DNA from: DASXTS01 sp036505275
GTDB taxonomy: Bacteria > Actinomycetota > Actinomycetes > Mycobacteriales > Pseudonocardiaceae
Direction of reading: 5' to 3'
DNA length: 17,210 nucleotides
Assembly: GCA_036505275.1 (NCBI GenBank)
Contig: DASXTS010000316.1
Span: forward strand, 1 to 17,210
Positions 1 to 8,368 of this stretch are shown piece by piece. The position numbers and the translations under genes are program-made. The notes under the pieces were generated by a model. That model made no database searches. It saw only the letters and a program-made list of their open reading frames with translations, and was not told where the DNA came from. Within the stretch, counting starts at the first letter, position 1, and each line of letters begins with the position of its first letter.

Positions 1-2
1 GC

Positions 3-50
3 CAGGACAGCCGCACGCCCATCGTCCCGCTCCTCGCCCCCACGACGTGA
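3..50 (+). CDS. Possible C-terminal end of an upstream gene
   Basis: An open frame enters from the left edge and stops at a TGA at 48-50, ending in the residues TPIVPLLAPTT. Fifteen codons are too few to identify a family. I list it only because a gene converging on the minus-strand block would end here. It could equally be chance open frame in GC-rich intergenic DNA. The next 44 bases, up to the MBL remnant, show nothing else I can name. Confidence 0.15.
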   Translation, partial: QDSRTPIVPLLAPTT

Positions 51-94
51 GCCTCGACCGTAGCCGACGCGGCGGCCAGCTCGAAGCATCCGAC

Positions 95-296
95 TCACCA
101 ACCGCGCGCCCGCCGTTCGCCGAGGCCTTGGCGCTCTTTGCCGAGCGTGGAGTCGTCACCATGGTCCGGGTAGAACCAGGTGTCGTCCGGGGAGGGTGCC
201 GAATACCCGCTCTTCCAGGCCGCCCATCAGCGACGTGAAGGTCTCCGGTGACCAGGTCTTGCCTGGACCGCCGGGACAGCGACTCGCCGGCGAACC
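95..296 (-). pseudogene. Decayed 3' fragment of an MBL-fold hydrolase gene
   Basis: Read on the minus strand, this stretch matches the last ~65 codons of the intact MBL-fold gene at 1702-2379, from about the metal-ligand FTGDSL segment to the shared terminal RARGW and TGA. The remnant reads GGPGKTWSPETFTSLM and DDTWFYPDHGDDST, but in different frames. Small indels lie near 275 and around 190, and it has no start. Within the shared GGPGKTWSPETFTSLM segment the differences from the intact copy are in third codon positions. That suggests the two copies diverged as functional genes before this one decayed. Homology fades at about 294-296, only ~13 bp from the stop of the ATPase gene. It is not expected to make a protein. 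Confidence 0.8.
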
Positions 297-309
297 GGCC
301 CATCTGATG

Positions 310-1563
310 TCAGGGTGAGAGGCGCCACAGCGCGTCCATGGGCAGGGCTCTGATCTTCGGGCCGAACGGCAGGGTCTGCTGGCCGGTGTAGAGCACATAG
401 CCTGCGACGAAGCGCTCGCCGAGAGACTTCGCAAGGTTCCGCAGGCCGCCGAGGTCTTCGGTGCGAATGGTCGCGCCAGCCTTCACCTCGACTCCGACCA
501 CTCGACCGTCGGGTGTCTCGACCACCACATCAACCTCGAGCTTGTCCTTGGTTCGGTAGTGATAGAGCCGGCCTCGCTCTTGCGACCAGGTCAGTTGCCT
601 GGCCAGCTCCATGGCGACGAAGTTCTCCATCAGCGGCCCCGCTGAGCCTCCCGGCTCGCCGAGCCGGTTGGCGTCCTGGCCGATGAGGTGGCACGCGATG
701 CCGGTATCCACGAATGCCAGCTTGGGCGTGCCTACGGCTCGCTGTGTCTGTCCTGATGCCCACGCTGGGATGCTCTTGATGAGGAATACGGACGACAGCA
801 GTTCCAGGTACCGCACCAGGGTCGTCCTGGGAATCCCGGACAGGCTGGCGAGGGTGGCCGGGACCAGGAGACTGCCGGCCCGCGCGGCAAGTAGGGTGAG
901 GAGCTTGAGCAGGTCGCCACGGCGCTCGATGGTGGCCAGCTCAAGGATGTCGCGTTCGATGAGGGTGGTCAGGTAGGAGTCGAGGAACGCTGCTCGTCGG
1001 CGAGGGGTGCGGCGTACGGCTTCGGGAAACCCGCCGACCACGATCCGTTCCAGATAGTCCCGCCGCCGCAGCGTCGAGGAGTGCTCGATGCTGGGGCCGT
1101 GCCGAAAGGCGGCGTCGACGAATCGGTCTGCTTCGCCGCTGATCTCGCCTTGCGAGAACGGCCAGAGCTCGATCACCTCCATTCGACCGGGCAGCGCGTC
1201 CGGGAGGGTTCGCAGTGCCAGAATGCGGGATGAGCCGGTCAGCAGGAAACGGCCGGGCGTGGGGTCAAGGTCGACCGTCACTTTGATCGGACGGAGCAAC
1301 TCCGGTGCGAGCTGGATCTCGTCGATGACCATGAGGCCCTCGTGGTCGACGAATCCGGTCGGGTCGTCCTTGGCCGCCTTCAGAGTCGCCGGATCATCGA
1401 GGAGGCGGATGACTGCTCCCGGTCGGCGACCGGCGGCCAGCCTGGTGAGGGTGCTCTTGCCGGCCTGGCGAGCGCCGTTGACGAGGACGACCCGGGTGTC
1501 CTCCAGCGATTCGGTCACCAAGGACTCCGCACGGCGCGGAACCAGGCGAATTGGCGCTGTCAC
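310..1563 (-). CDS. AAA-type ATPase with DUF4143 nuclease-like C-terminus
   Basis: The protein is 417 aa if started at GTG 1563, with ATG 1587 and TTG 1593 as longer options. It has a Walker A motif GARQAGKS (about residues 30-37) and a Walker B motif LMVIDE (77-82), as in the AAA_14 family. A winged-helix-like middle follows. The C-terminus carries E-x-D (about 343-345) and E-V-K (359-361), the residue pattern of the PD-(D/E)XK-like fold in DUF4143 proteins. The family is widespread, often single-copy and accessory, and its physiological role is unsettled; a nucleotide-dependent role on nucleic acid is only suggested by the fold. The homologous core begins at about VPRRAESLV, just after GTG 1563, which favours that start. 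No Shine-Dalgarno is visible before any of the candidates. The gene lies alone between two copies of an MBL 3' end and behind an iteron array, which suggests acquisition. Confidence 0.85.
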   Translation of the reverse strand: MTAPIRLVPRRAESLVTESLEDTRVVLVNGARQAGKSTLTRLAAGRRPGAVIRLLDDPATLKAAKDDPTGFVDHEGLMVIDEIQLAPELLRPIKVTVDLDPTPGRFLLTGSSRILALRTLPDALPGRMEVIELWPFSQGEISGEADRFVDAAFRHGPSIEHSSTLRRRDYLERIVVGGFPEAVRRTPRRRAAFLDSYLTTLIERDILELATIERRGDLLKLLTLLAARAGSLLVPATLASLSGIPRTTLVRYLELLSSVFLIKSIPAWASGQTQRAVGTPKLAFVDTGIACHLIGQDANRLGEPGGSAGPLMENFVAMELARQLTWSQERGRLYHYRTKDKLEVDVVVETPDGRVVGVEVKAGATIRTEDLGGLRNLAKSLGERFVAGYVLYTGQQTLPFGPKIRALPMDALWRLSP

Positions 1564-1569
1564 GGTTCG

Positions 1570-1600
1570 ATTGTGCCAAAGGAGCATGATCAACGGTCAT
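1570..1600 (-). promoter_or_regulatory. Possible promoter of the DUF4143 ATPase gene
   Basis: On the minus strand, ATGACC (1600-1595) or the overlapping TGACCG could serve as a -35. CACAAT (1575-1570) could be a -10 at 18-19 bp spacing. GTG 1563 follows six bases after the -10, the distance expected for a leaderless transcript. The -35 would lie inside the first 23-bp iteron, so a protein bound there would compete with polymerase. Both hexamers are imperfect. Confidence 0.3.
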
Positions 1601-1686
1601 CTGGACGGCCATCGGCTGGTCAGATAGCCGGGACGTCAGTGGTCAGATGGACGGACGCCTCGTGGTCATCTGGCCGCTGCCCATAG
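1595..1686. repeat. Four 23-bp iterons upstream of the ATPase gene
   Basis: A decamer of form GGTCA(TC/GA)T(G/A)G starts at 1595, 1618, 1641 and 1664, exactly 23 bp apart each time. Copies 1 and 4 read GGTCATCTGG, copy 2 GGTCAGATAG and copy 3 GGTCAGATGG. Bases 12-13 of each unit (CG) are also constant, while the remaining ten bases vary. The array ends where MBL-flanking sequence begins and abuts the ATPase start region. The fixed phase with a variable filler is what an operator array or protein-binding iteron looks like, rather than simple slippage. The bound protein is unknown. Confidence 0.75.
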
Positions 1687-1701
1687 ATCATCGTCCTTGG
1701 C

Positions 1702-2379
1702 TCACCAGCCCCTGGCGCGCCACTCGCCGAGTTTGGGGCGCTCGGCCCCGATCGTGGAGTCGTCGCCGTGGCCCGGGTAGAACCAGGTGTCGTCCGGCAG
1801 TTCGCCGAACACCCGTTCCTCCAGGTCGTCCATCAGGGAGGTGAACGTCTCTGGCGACCACGTCTTCCCTGGACCGCCGGGGAACAGCGAATCTCCGGTG
1901 AAGAGGTGCGGGTGGCTGTCGGGCTCCCGGTAGAGCAGCGCGATCGAGCCGGGGGTGTGGCCACGCAGGTGTATCACCTCGAGCTCGCACCCGCCGACCG
2001 TGACGACGTCGCCGTGGTTGACCAGGGTGTCCGGTGGCACGGGTAGCTCAGGGGCGTCGGCAGGGTGGGCGATGGTGCGGGCCCCGGTGGCGCCGGCGAT
2101 GGCGCCGAGGGCCTGCCAGTGATCGCCGTGCCGGTGCGTGGTGACGATGGTCCGCAGCCGGGGCCTGGTGTCGTCGTGGCCGAGCAGGTCCTGCAGCCGG
2201 TTGGGCTCGTTGGCGGCATCGATCAGCAACGCATCGTTGGTGCGGCGACACACCAGCAGGTAGGCGTTGTTGTCCATCGGCCCGACGGAGATCTTGGTGA
2301 TGGCCAGGGCCGGCAGTTCGCGGCGAGTGGCGGCGCCGCCGGGGTCGACGTGACCGGTGTAGTCGTCGACAACATCCAC
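1702..2379 (-). CDS. MBL-fold hydrolase (glyoxalase II-like)
   Basis: A 225-aa metallo-beta-lactamase-fold hydrolase. The metal ligands are visible: H-R-H-G-D-H at residues 82-87, H141 in GHTPGS, D163 in FTGDSLF and H204 in YPGHGD. Together these form the dinuclear zinc-type site of the glyoxalase II branch. A cytoplasmic thioester or related hydrolase is likely, but the substrate is not readable. The start chosen is GTG 2379 (MDVVDDYTGHV), where the family-like sequence begins. A longer frame from ATG 2448 would overlap the stop of the upstream gene by ATGA and could be translationally coupled, but its 23 extra residues look non-conserved. It is probably co-transcribed with the mycothiol-type isomerase gene upstream. 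A diverged second copy of its 3' end lies at 95-296. Confidence 0.85.
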   Translation of the reverse strand: MDVVDDYTGHVDPGGAATRRELPALAITKISVGPMDNNAYLLVCRRTNDALLIDAANEPNRLQDLLGHDDTRPRLRTIVTTHRHGDHWQALGAIAGATGARTIAHPADAPELPVPPDTLVNHGDVVTVGGCELEVIHLRGHTPGSIALLYREPDSHPHLFTGDSLFPGGPGKTWSPETFTSLMDDLEERVFGELPDDTWFYPGHGDDSTIGAERPKLGEWRARGW

Positions 2380-2444
2380 GGCGCGACCATACTGCTGCGG
2401 CGCTGCCGGCGGCAGGCTGAGCCGGGACGATCGGCGGCAGCCCC

Positions 2445-3167
2445 TCATCCCCAGGGCGGCAGGTTTGGCAGCGCCCCGGTCAGTCCGGCGCCGTCGCCGC
2501 GGCCGGTCAGCCAGGCCAGCAGGTCGGTCCCGCTGCCGCCGGCCGTGGGTCCACCGTCGCCGCTGAGTTGCCAGCTGCGGCGGCGGCCGTCCGGCAGCGT
2601 GGCGTCCACGGTCACCCGCGGCACCTCGGGCCGGCCGCCGAACCCCCCGATCACGTAGTCCAGCAGGGGCTCTATCGCGTCATCGGCGATCGCGTCGAAG
2701 CCGATGCCGGCGTCCAGGTCCGCCAGGTGTACCCAGACCTCGCACAGCCGCATCCACGGCACCCGCGACGCCAGCACCGGGGCACCGCGGGACGTGATCA
2801 CGCCGGCTGACCAGGCCGATTCCGGCATCTCCTTGGCGGCTCGCTCGAACCGGTCGCACGCCGCGGACAGGTCCTCCACGAGCACCAGGTAGCCGCGGAT
2901 CGAACCCTCTTCGATGCTGGCGTCCCGGTCGGCCCTGCTGGTGTACATCGGGTGCTCGACCCCGGTGCGGGCCCAGATCAGCAGGTTCAGCAGTCCGTCG
3001 GCGTTGCGGGCCAGGTGGGTTATGACGTGTGCTCTGGTCCAGCCGGGCAGCAGGCTCGGTCCGCGCACCGCAACGTCATCCAGGTCGGCAACGGCCTTGA
3101 TCAGTGCGTCGGTGGCGGTCATGGTCGCCGCTATGCCACGGTGGGCGTGCTCTGCGGGTGCGGTCAC
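2445..3167 (-). CDS. Maleylpyruvate isomerase family mycothiol-dependent enzyme
   Basis: A 240-aa protein of the DinB-like MDMPI family. The N-terminal four-helix domain has LPGWTRAHVITHLARNAD (H51) and EVWVHLADLD (E143, H147). This is the His/Glu/His metal triad, at almost the same numbering as in Corynebacterium glutamicum maleylpyruvate isomerase (His52, Glu144, His148, from memory). The C-terminal MDMPI_C-type region runs from about residue 185 to the LPPWG end. Family members use mycothiol as thiol cofactor, but many are uncharacterised, so maleylpyruvate itself may not be the substrate. The GTG start at 3167 is supported by GGGAGGG about five bases upstream. It is the first gene of the leftward pair with the MBL hydrolase. 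A thiol-adduct pathway shared by the two is attractive but unproven. Confidence 0.88.
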   Translation of the reverse strand: MTAPAEHAHRGIAATMTATDALIKAVADLDDVAVRGPSLLPGWTRAHVITHLARNADGLLNLLIWARTGVEHPMYTSRADRDASIEEGSIRGYLVLVEDLSAACDRFERAAKEMPESAWSAGVITSRGAPVLASRVPWMRLCEVWVHLADLDAGIGFDAIADDAIEPLLDYVIGGFGGRPEVPRVTVDATLPDGRRRSWQLSGDGGPTAGGSGTDLLAWLTGRGDGAGLTGALPNLPPWG

Positions 3168-3399
3168 GGCGCCCTCCCATGGTGGTGGCCGTCACAATGG
3201 CCGTAGCGACAAGGGTAAAGCCTGCCTCGCGCACGGTATCGCCATGGTCACCGCGACGGGAGTAGGTACCACACAAGTCGTGAGTGGTCAGGGGCGTTCC
3301 AGCGCCCTCGGCAACACAGGGCGGGCCCGCGGGCGGGAAACTGTCGGTGGCCACACATAGCATGAGAACCCCGAACCTCATCCAGCGAAGGGACCCGGC
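3168..3399. other. Divergent intergenic region before uvrA
   Basis: These 232 bases separate the leftward isomerase gene from uvrA and should hold promoters for both. TAGCAT (3358-3363) fits a TANNNT -10 for uvrA, but I see no good -35 for it. A small inverted repeat, GGGCG/CGCCC, lies at about 3292-3307. I looked for a LexA/SOS box of the GAAC-N4-GTTC type and found none, so SOS control of uvrA is not supported by this sequence. Confidence 0.4.
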
Positions 3400-6255
<2,856 letters not shown>

Positions 6256-6271
6256 CGCCCGATCGCGGCAA

Positions 6272-6299
6272 CTCAGTTCCAGAGGTCCCTGCTACTGAG
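6272..6299. terminator. Weak hairpin in the uvrA/HTH convergent gap
   Basis: CTCAGT (6272-6277) and ACTGAG (6294-6299) can pair around a 16-base loop. The gap is only 36 bp between the convergent uvrA and the HTH gene, and the second arm overlaps the HTH gene's stop codon. Six pairs with a long loop and no T-run is marginal evidence. Confidence 0.2.
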
Positions 6300-6699
6300 C
6301 CACCCCGGAACCATCGGGCCGGTCCCGCACCTGCCGCCGGGGGGACGATGGCCGCTCCAGGGCGGCAAGGCGCAGCTCGAGCTGGTCGACCCGATGCCGC
6401 AGCAGCGCCACCTGGGCCTCGAGGCTGATCTCGCGCTCGGCACGGCGCTGAATTCGCGGCGACTGCGCGGCGCGCTCGGTCACGGCGTCCAGCGGGACCA
6501 GCCGCTGCGGCCCGTTGGGGCCGTCCATCAGCCGCGACGGGATCTCGCCGTTGCGGTACCAGGCTCGCAACGTCGACCGGGACACTCCGGTCTCCACCTC
6601 GGCGACGGCGAGCGGCACCCATGGGGTGTCCTCGAGTCGGGCGAACAGGTCCAGCTCGGCCTGCCACCGCCTCAGCCGCTCTTCCCACTCGGACGCCAC
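6292..6699 (-). CDS. Small MerR-like HTH protein with C-terminal coiled coil
   Basis: A 135-aa protein that I cannot assign to a named gene. Residues about 27-57 (WVPLAVAEVETGVSRSTLRA, then WYRNGEIPSR) look like the winged HTH of MerR/excisionase proteins, where a residue run GVSRSTLRAWYRNGEIP would contact DNA. Residues 92-115 are a leucine-heptad helix likely to dimerise. The tail is charged and disordered-looking, and no metal or ligand-binding domain is visible. The start is GTG 6699, chosen because AAGGGAGG lies seven bases upstream; the open frame extends much further but only through non-protein-like sequence. It is divergent from the Clp-N gene across ~85 bp, so it could regulate that gene or itself. 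This is inference from position. Confidence 0.75.
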   Translation of the reverse strand: MASEWEERLRRWQAELDLFARLEDTPWVPLAVAEVETGVSRSTLRAWYRNGEIPSRLMDGPNGPQRLVPLDAVTERAAQSPRIQRRAEREISLEAQVALLRHRVDQLELRLAALERPSSPRRQVRDRPDGSGVAQ

Positions 6700-6747
6700 C
6701 CCGCGCCTCCCTTGTGATGCCACGCTGACCTTATCAATAGCACAGCA

Positions 6748-6777
6748 TTGACAGGGTTTCGACCAGGTTACGACAAT
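6748..6777 (+). promoter_or_regulatory. Promoter of the Clp-N gene, leaderless geometry
   Basis: A perfect TTGACA -35 (6748-6753), an 18-bp spacer and GACAAT as -10 (6772-6777) are present. The expected transcription start falls at about 6784-6785, exactly on ATG 6785. The upstream in-frame ATG 6776 would sit inside the -10 and could not be transcribed from here. The -10 lacks its first T, so the call is moderate. Confidence 0.5.
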
Positions 6778-6784
6778 GGGGGAC

Positions 6785-7771
6785 ATGTTCGAACGGTTCA
6801 GCGGCAATGCCCGCCAGGCGGTCGTCCTCGCGCAGGAGGAATGCCGCAGGCTCAACCACCAGTCGATCGGTACCGAGCACCTGCTGCTCGGCCTGATCGC
6901 CACGCCGGACAGCGCCGCCGGCAAGGCGCTGCGCCAGCTCGGCCTGGACCAGGAGACGGTCAGGGGCGACGTCGAGGCGCTCGTCGGCCGCGGCGAGCGG
7001 CCGCCGTCCAGCCACGTGCCGTTCACCCCGCGGGCCAAGAAGGTGCTCGAGTTGTCGTTGCGCGAGGCGCTCAGGCTCAAGCACAACTACATCGGCTCGG
7101 CGCACATCCTGATGGCGATCGTCCGCGAGGGCGAGGGCGCCGCCGCCCAGGTGCTGGCCAAGCGGGTCGGTGATCTGGAGCGGGTGCGCGAGGCCGCCAC
7201 GGCCCAGCTAGGCGTCGCGCCGGAGCGAATGGTGGCCAGCCCGGGCTTCCGTACGCCGGCCACCGAGGAGGTGCTCCAGCTCGCCGAGCGGCTCGCCGGC
7301 GGCGCGCCGGTCGGCAGCCATCACCTGCTGGAGGCGCTGGCCCGCTCGCACCGGAGCATGGCCGGGCTGGTGCTGTCCGGGCTCGGCGTGGACACCGAGA
7401 AGATCGCCGCCAAGCTCGACACCATCGAGCCCGAGTCCACCTCCGACGTCACGCCGGAGATGTCCGCGGCCGCCAGGATGCGGCTTTTCCTCGACGGCGA
7501 CGAGGTGCACCTCGTCCTCGCCGATGCCGACGCGGTGCAGCTGGTACGGCGGCTCACGGAGCTGACCGGCGGGGAACTCACCGGTAGCGAGCCGCTCACC
7601 GGCCCGTTCGTCAAGCTGTGGACCGGTGTCCGGGACGGGCTGGTGGCGCTGCAAGGCATCCTCGCCCCCGAGGCCGCCGCCAGCGAGCATGAGCAGGCTC
7701 CGGTCGCCGGCCGCACGATCCTGGACCGGCTGCGCGGCCGCCGCCGCGCTCCGGAGCGCCCTGACGACTGA
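6785..7771 (+). CDS. Clp N-terminal domain protein without ATPase modules
   Basis: A 328-aa protein beginning MFERFSGNARQAVVLAQEE, close to the start of ClpC. Two full Clp-N repeats are visible (about residues 4-70 and 80-145, each with an IGxxHILxxI-type core). A weaker third lies at about 158-205. A unique C-terminal half follows, with a conserved-looking WTGVRDGLVAL helix and a basic tail. There is no Walker A or B and no AAA module, so it cannot unfold proteins. Such proteins may act as adaptors or substrate traps for ClpC, but that is inference. ATG 6785 was chosen over ATG 6776 because of family alignment and the promoter spacing. The tail helix is echoed downstream at 7776-7877. Confidence 0.88.
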   Translation: MFERFSGNARQAVVLAQEECRRLNHQSIGTEHLLLGLIATPDSAAGKALRQLGLDQETVRGDVEALVGRGERPPSSHVPFTPRAKKVLELSLREALRLKHNYIGSAHILMAIVREGEGAAAQVLAKRVGDLERVREAATAQLGVAPERMVASPGFRTPATEEVLQLAERLAGGAPVGSHHLLEALARSHRSMAGLVLSGLGVDTEKIAAKLDTIEPESTSDVTPEMSAAARMRLFLDGDEVHLVLADADAVQLVRRLTELTGGELTGSEPLTGPFVKLWTGVRDGLVALQGILAPEAAASEHEQAPVAGRTILDRLRGRRRAPERPDD

Positions 7772-7775
7772 CCGG

Positions 7776-7880
7776 AGCGTCCGGATGTGGACGGCCGTCC
7801 GGGACGGCTTGCTCGCCCTGCGGGCCGTCCTCGCCACGGGCCCTGGGCCCGACGGGGACGAGCAGCCGCGGCAGGCATGA
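7776..7880 (+). pseudogene. Tail fragment of a Clp-N paralogue
   Basis: The 60 bases at 7776-7835 match 7607-7666, inside the Clp-N gene, at a constant offset of 169 bp with roughly three quarters of bases identical. Translated, the copy reads SVRMWTAVRDGLLALRAVLA where the gene reads FVKLWTGVRDGLVALQGILA. It then continues to a TGA at 7878-7880. It is in a different frame from the upstream gene and has no plausible start. A likely origin is a tandem paralogue of which only the C-terminus is left after a deletion. A local duplication that later diverged is the alternative. Confidence 0.6.
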
Positions 7881-7918
7881 ACTCCGCGGTCGGCTGTTCG
7901 GCATGGTGAAGTCAATCC

Positions 7919-7978
7919 CCTCGACCGTGCCCTCGACCGTGCCCTCGATCGTGCCCTCGACCGTGCCCTCGACCGTGC
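7919..7978. repeat. 12-bp tandem repeat, five copies
   Basis: CCTCGACCGTGC is repeated five times head to tail, with a single C-to-T change in the third copy. On the minus strand it encodes TVEG-TVEG-TIEG-TVEG-TVEG, in frame with the beta-sandwich remnant where relatives would have one such unit before IDFTM. The near-identity of copies points to recent slippage or unequal exchange. Confidence 0.9.
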
Positions 7979-8049
7979 TCCCGGCCGGCACCCACACCGG
8001 CGTCGCCGAGCCGAACGCGGACGCGTCCCGGTACCAGAAGGTGCGGTCG

Positions 8050-8077
8050 CTCGGGTAATGGGTCTCGGGTAATGGGT
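8050..8077. repeat. 14-bp tandem duplication that breaks a reading frame
   Basis: CTCGGGTAATGGGT occurs twice, perfectly and directly adjacent. As 14 is not a multiple of three, it shifts the minus-strand frame between the THYP and SDRTFWYRD segments of the remnant. The identical copies show that the event is young. Confidence 0.92.
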
Positions 8078-8357
8078 GAGGACTCGGACCGCGCGGGGAA
8101 CAGGCCGATGCGGTGCAGCTGTTACGCTGTACGTCGCGACCAGACTCCGGCGCGTGCCGGGGTCAGCCAAGTGGAGCCCCGCTCCCACCCGCAGCCGTCG
8201 ATCGGGCGGCCGGGTCCGGTCACCGGGTCCGCCGGCTGCTGCTGTGCGTGCCCGGTCGGAGCGTGGGCCTCGTGCGTCGGAATCCCGGCGCCGGGGCCTT
8301 CGTTGTGAATGGGGTAAGCCATCAACGCATCGGTTGCATGGCAACGTTCACCGAACC

Positions 8358-8364
8358 GAGGAGG
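8358..8364 (+). promoter_or_regulatory. Shine-Dalgarno fixing the infC ATC start
   Basis: GAGGAGG lies four bases before ATC 8369 and is the strongest ribosome binding site of the window. A small hairpin-capable sequence, GTTGC-ATG-GCAAC (8333-8345), lies just upstream. The nearest upstream in-frame stop is TAA 8315, with no ATG, GTG or TTG between it and the ATC. Confidence 0.8.
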
Positions 8365-8368
8365 CCAC

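Larger units (their letters stand above)
7900..8235 (-). pseudogene. Frameshifted remnant of a carboxypeptidase-regulatory-like repeat protein
   Basis: On the minus strand, three frames join into one domain-like sequence: VTGPGRPIDGC and WLTPARAG, then ATYSVT and a THYP segment, then SDRTFWYRDASAFGSATPVW and VPAGSTVEG, ending IDFTMP. This resembles the beta-sandwich CarboxypepD_reg-like domains of secreted or surface proteins. Two breaks are visible. One indel lies near 8134-8150. The other is the 14-bp tandem duplication at 8050-8077; removing one copy restores the frame exactly. No start, signal peptide or rest of the gene is present. The remnant is antisense to the flanking genes and fills most of the gap before infC. 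Confidence 0.6.

Noticed and set aside
47..238. 63-aa plus-strand frame at the left edge
   Set aside because: It reads the MBL 3' remnant backwards; the opposite strand explains the sequence much better.
1595..1686. Iterons as a CRISPR array
   Set aside because: The constant part is about 10 bp and the filler 13 bp, far below CRISPR repeat and spacer lengths, and no cas genes are present.
3168..3399. SOS/LexA box upstream of uvrA
   Set aside because: No GAAC-N4-GTTC-like palindrome was found on reading this interval.
6700..7086. N-terminal extension of the HTH protein to 264 aa
   Set aside because: The extra part runs antisense through the Clp-N gene and its promoter, while GTG 6699 has a strong AAGGGAGG.
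7208..8344. 378-aa minus-strand frame with RARSRARSR repeats
   Set aside because: It reads the 12-bp repeat in a different frame from the TVEG product and runs through the Clp-N gene antisense. The domain-like sequence lies in other frames.
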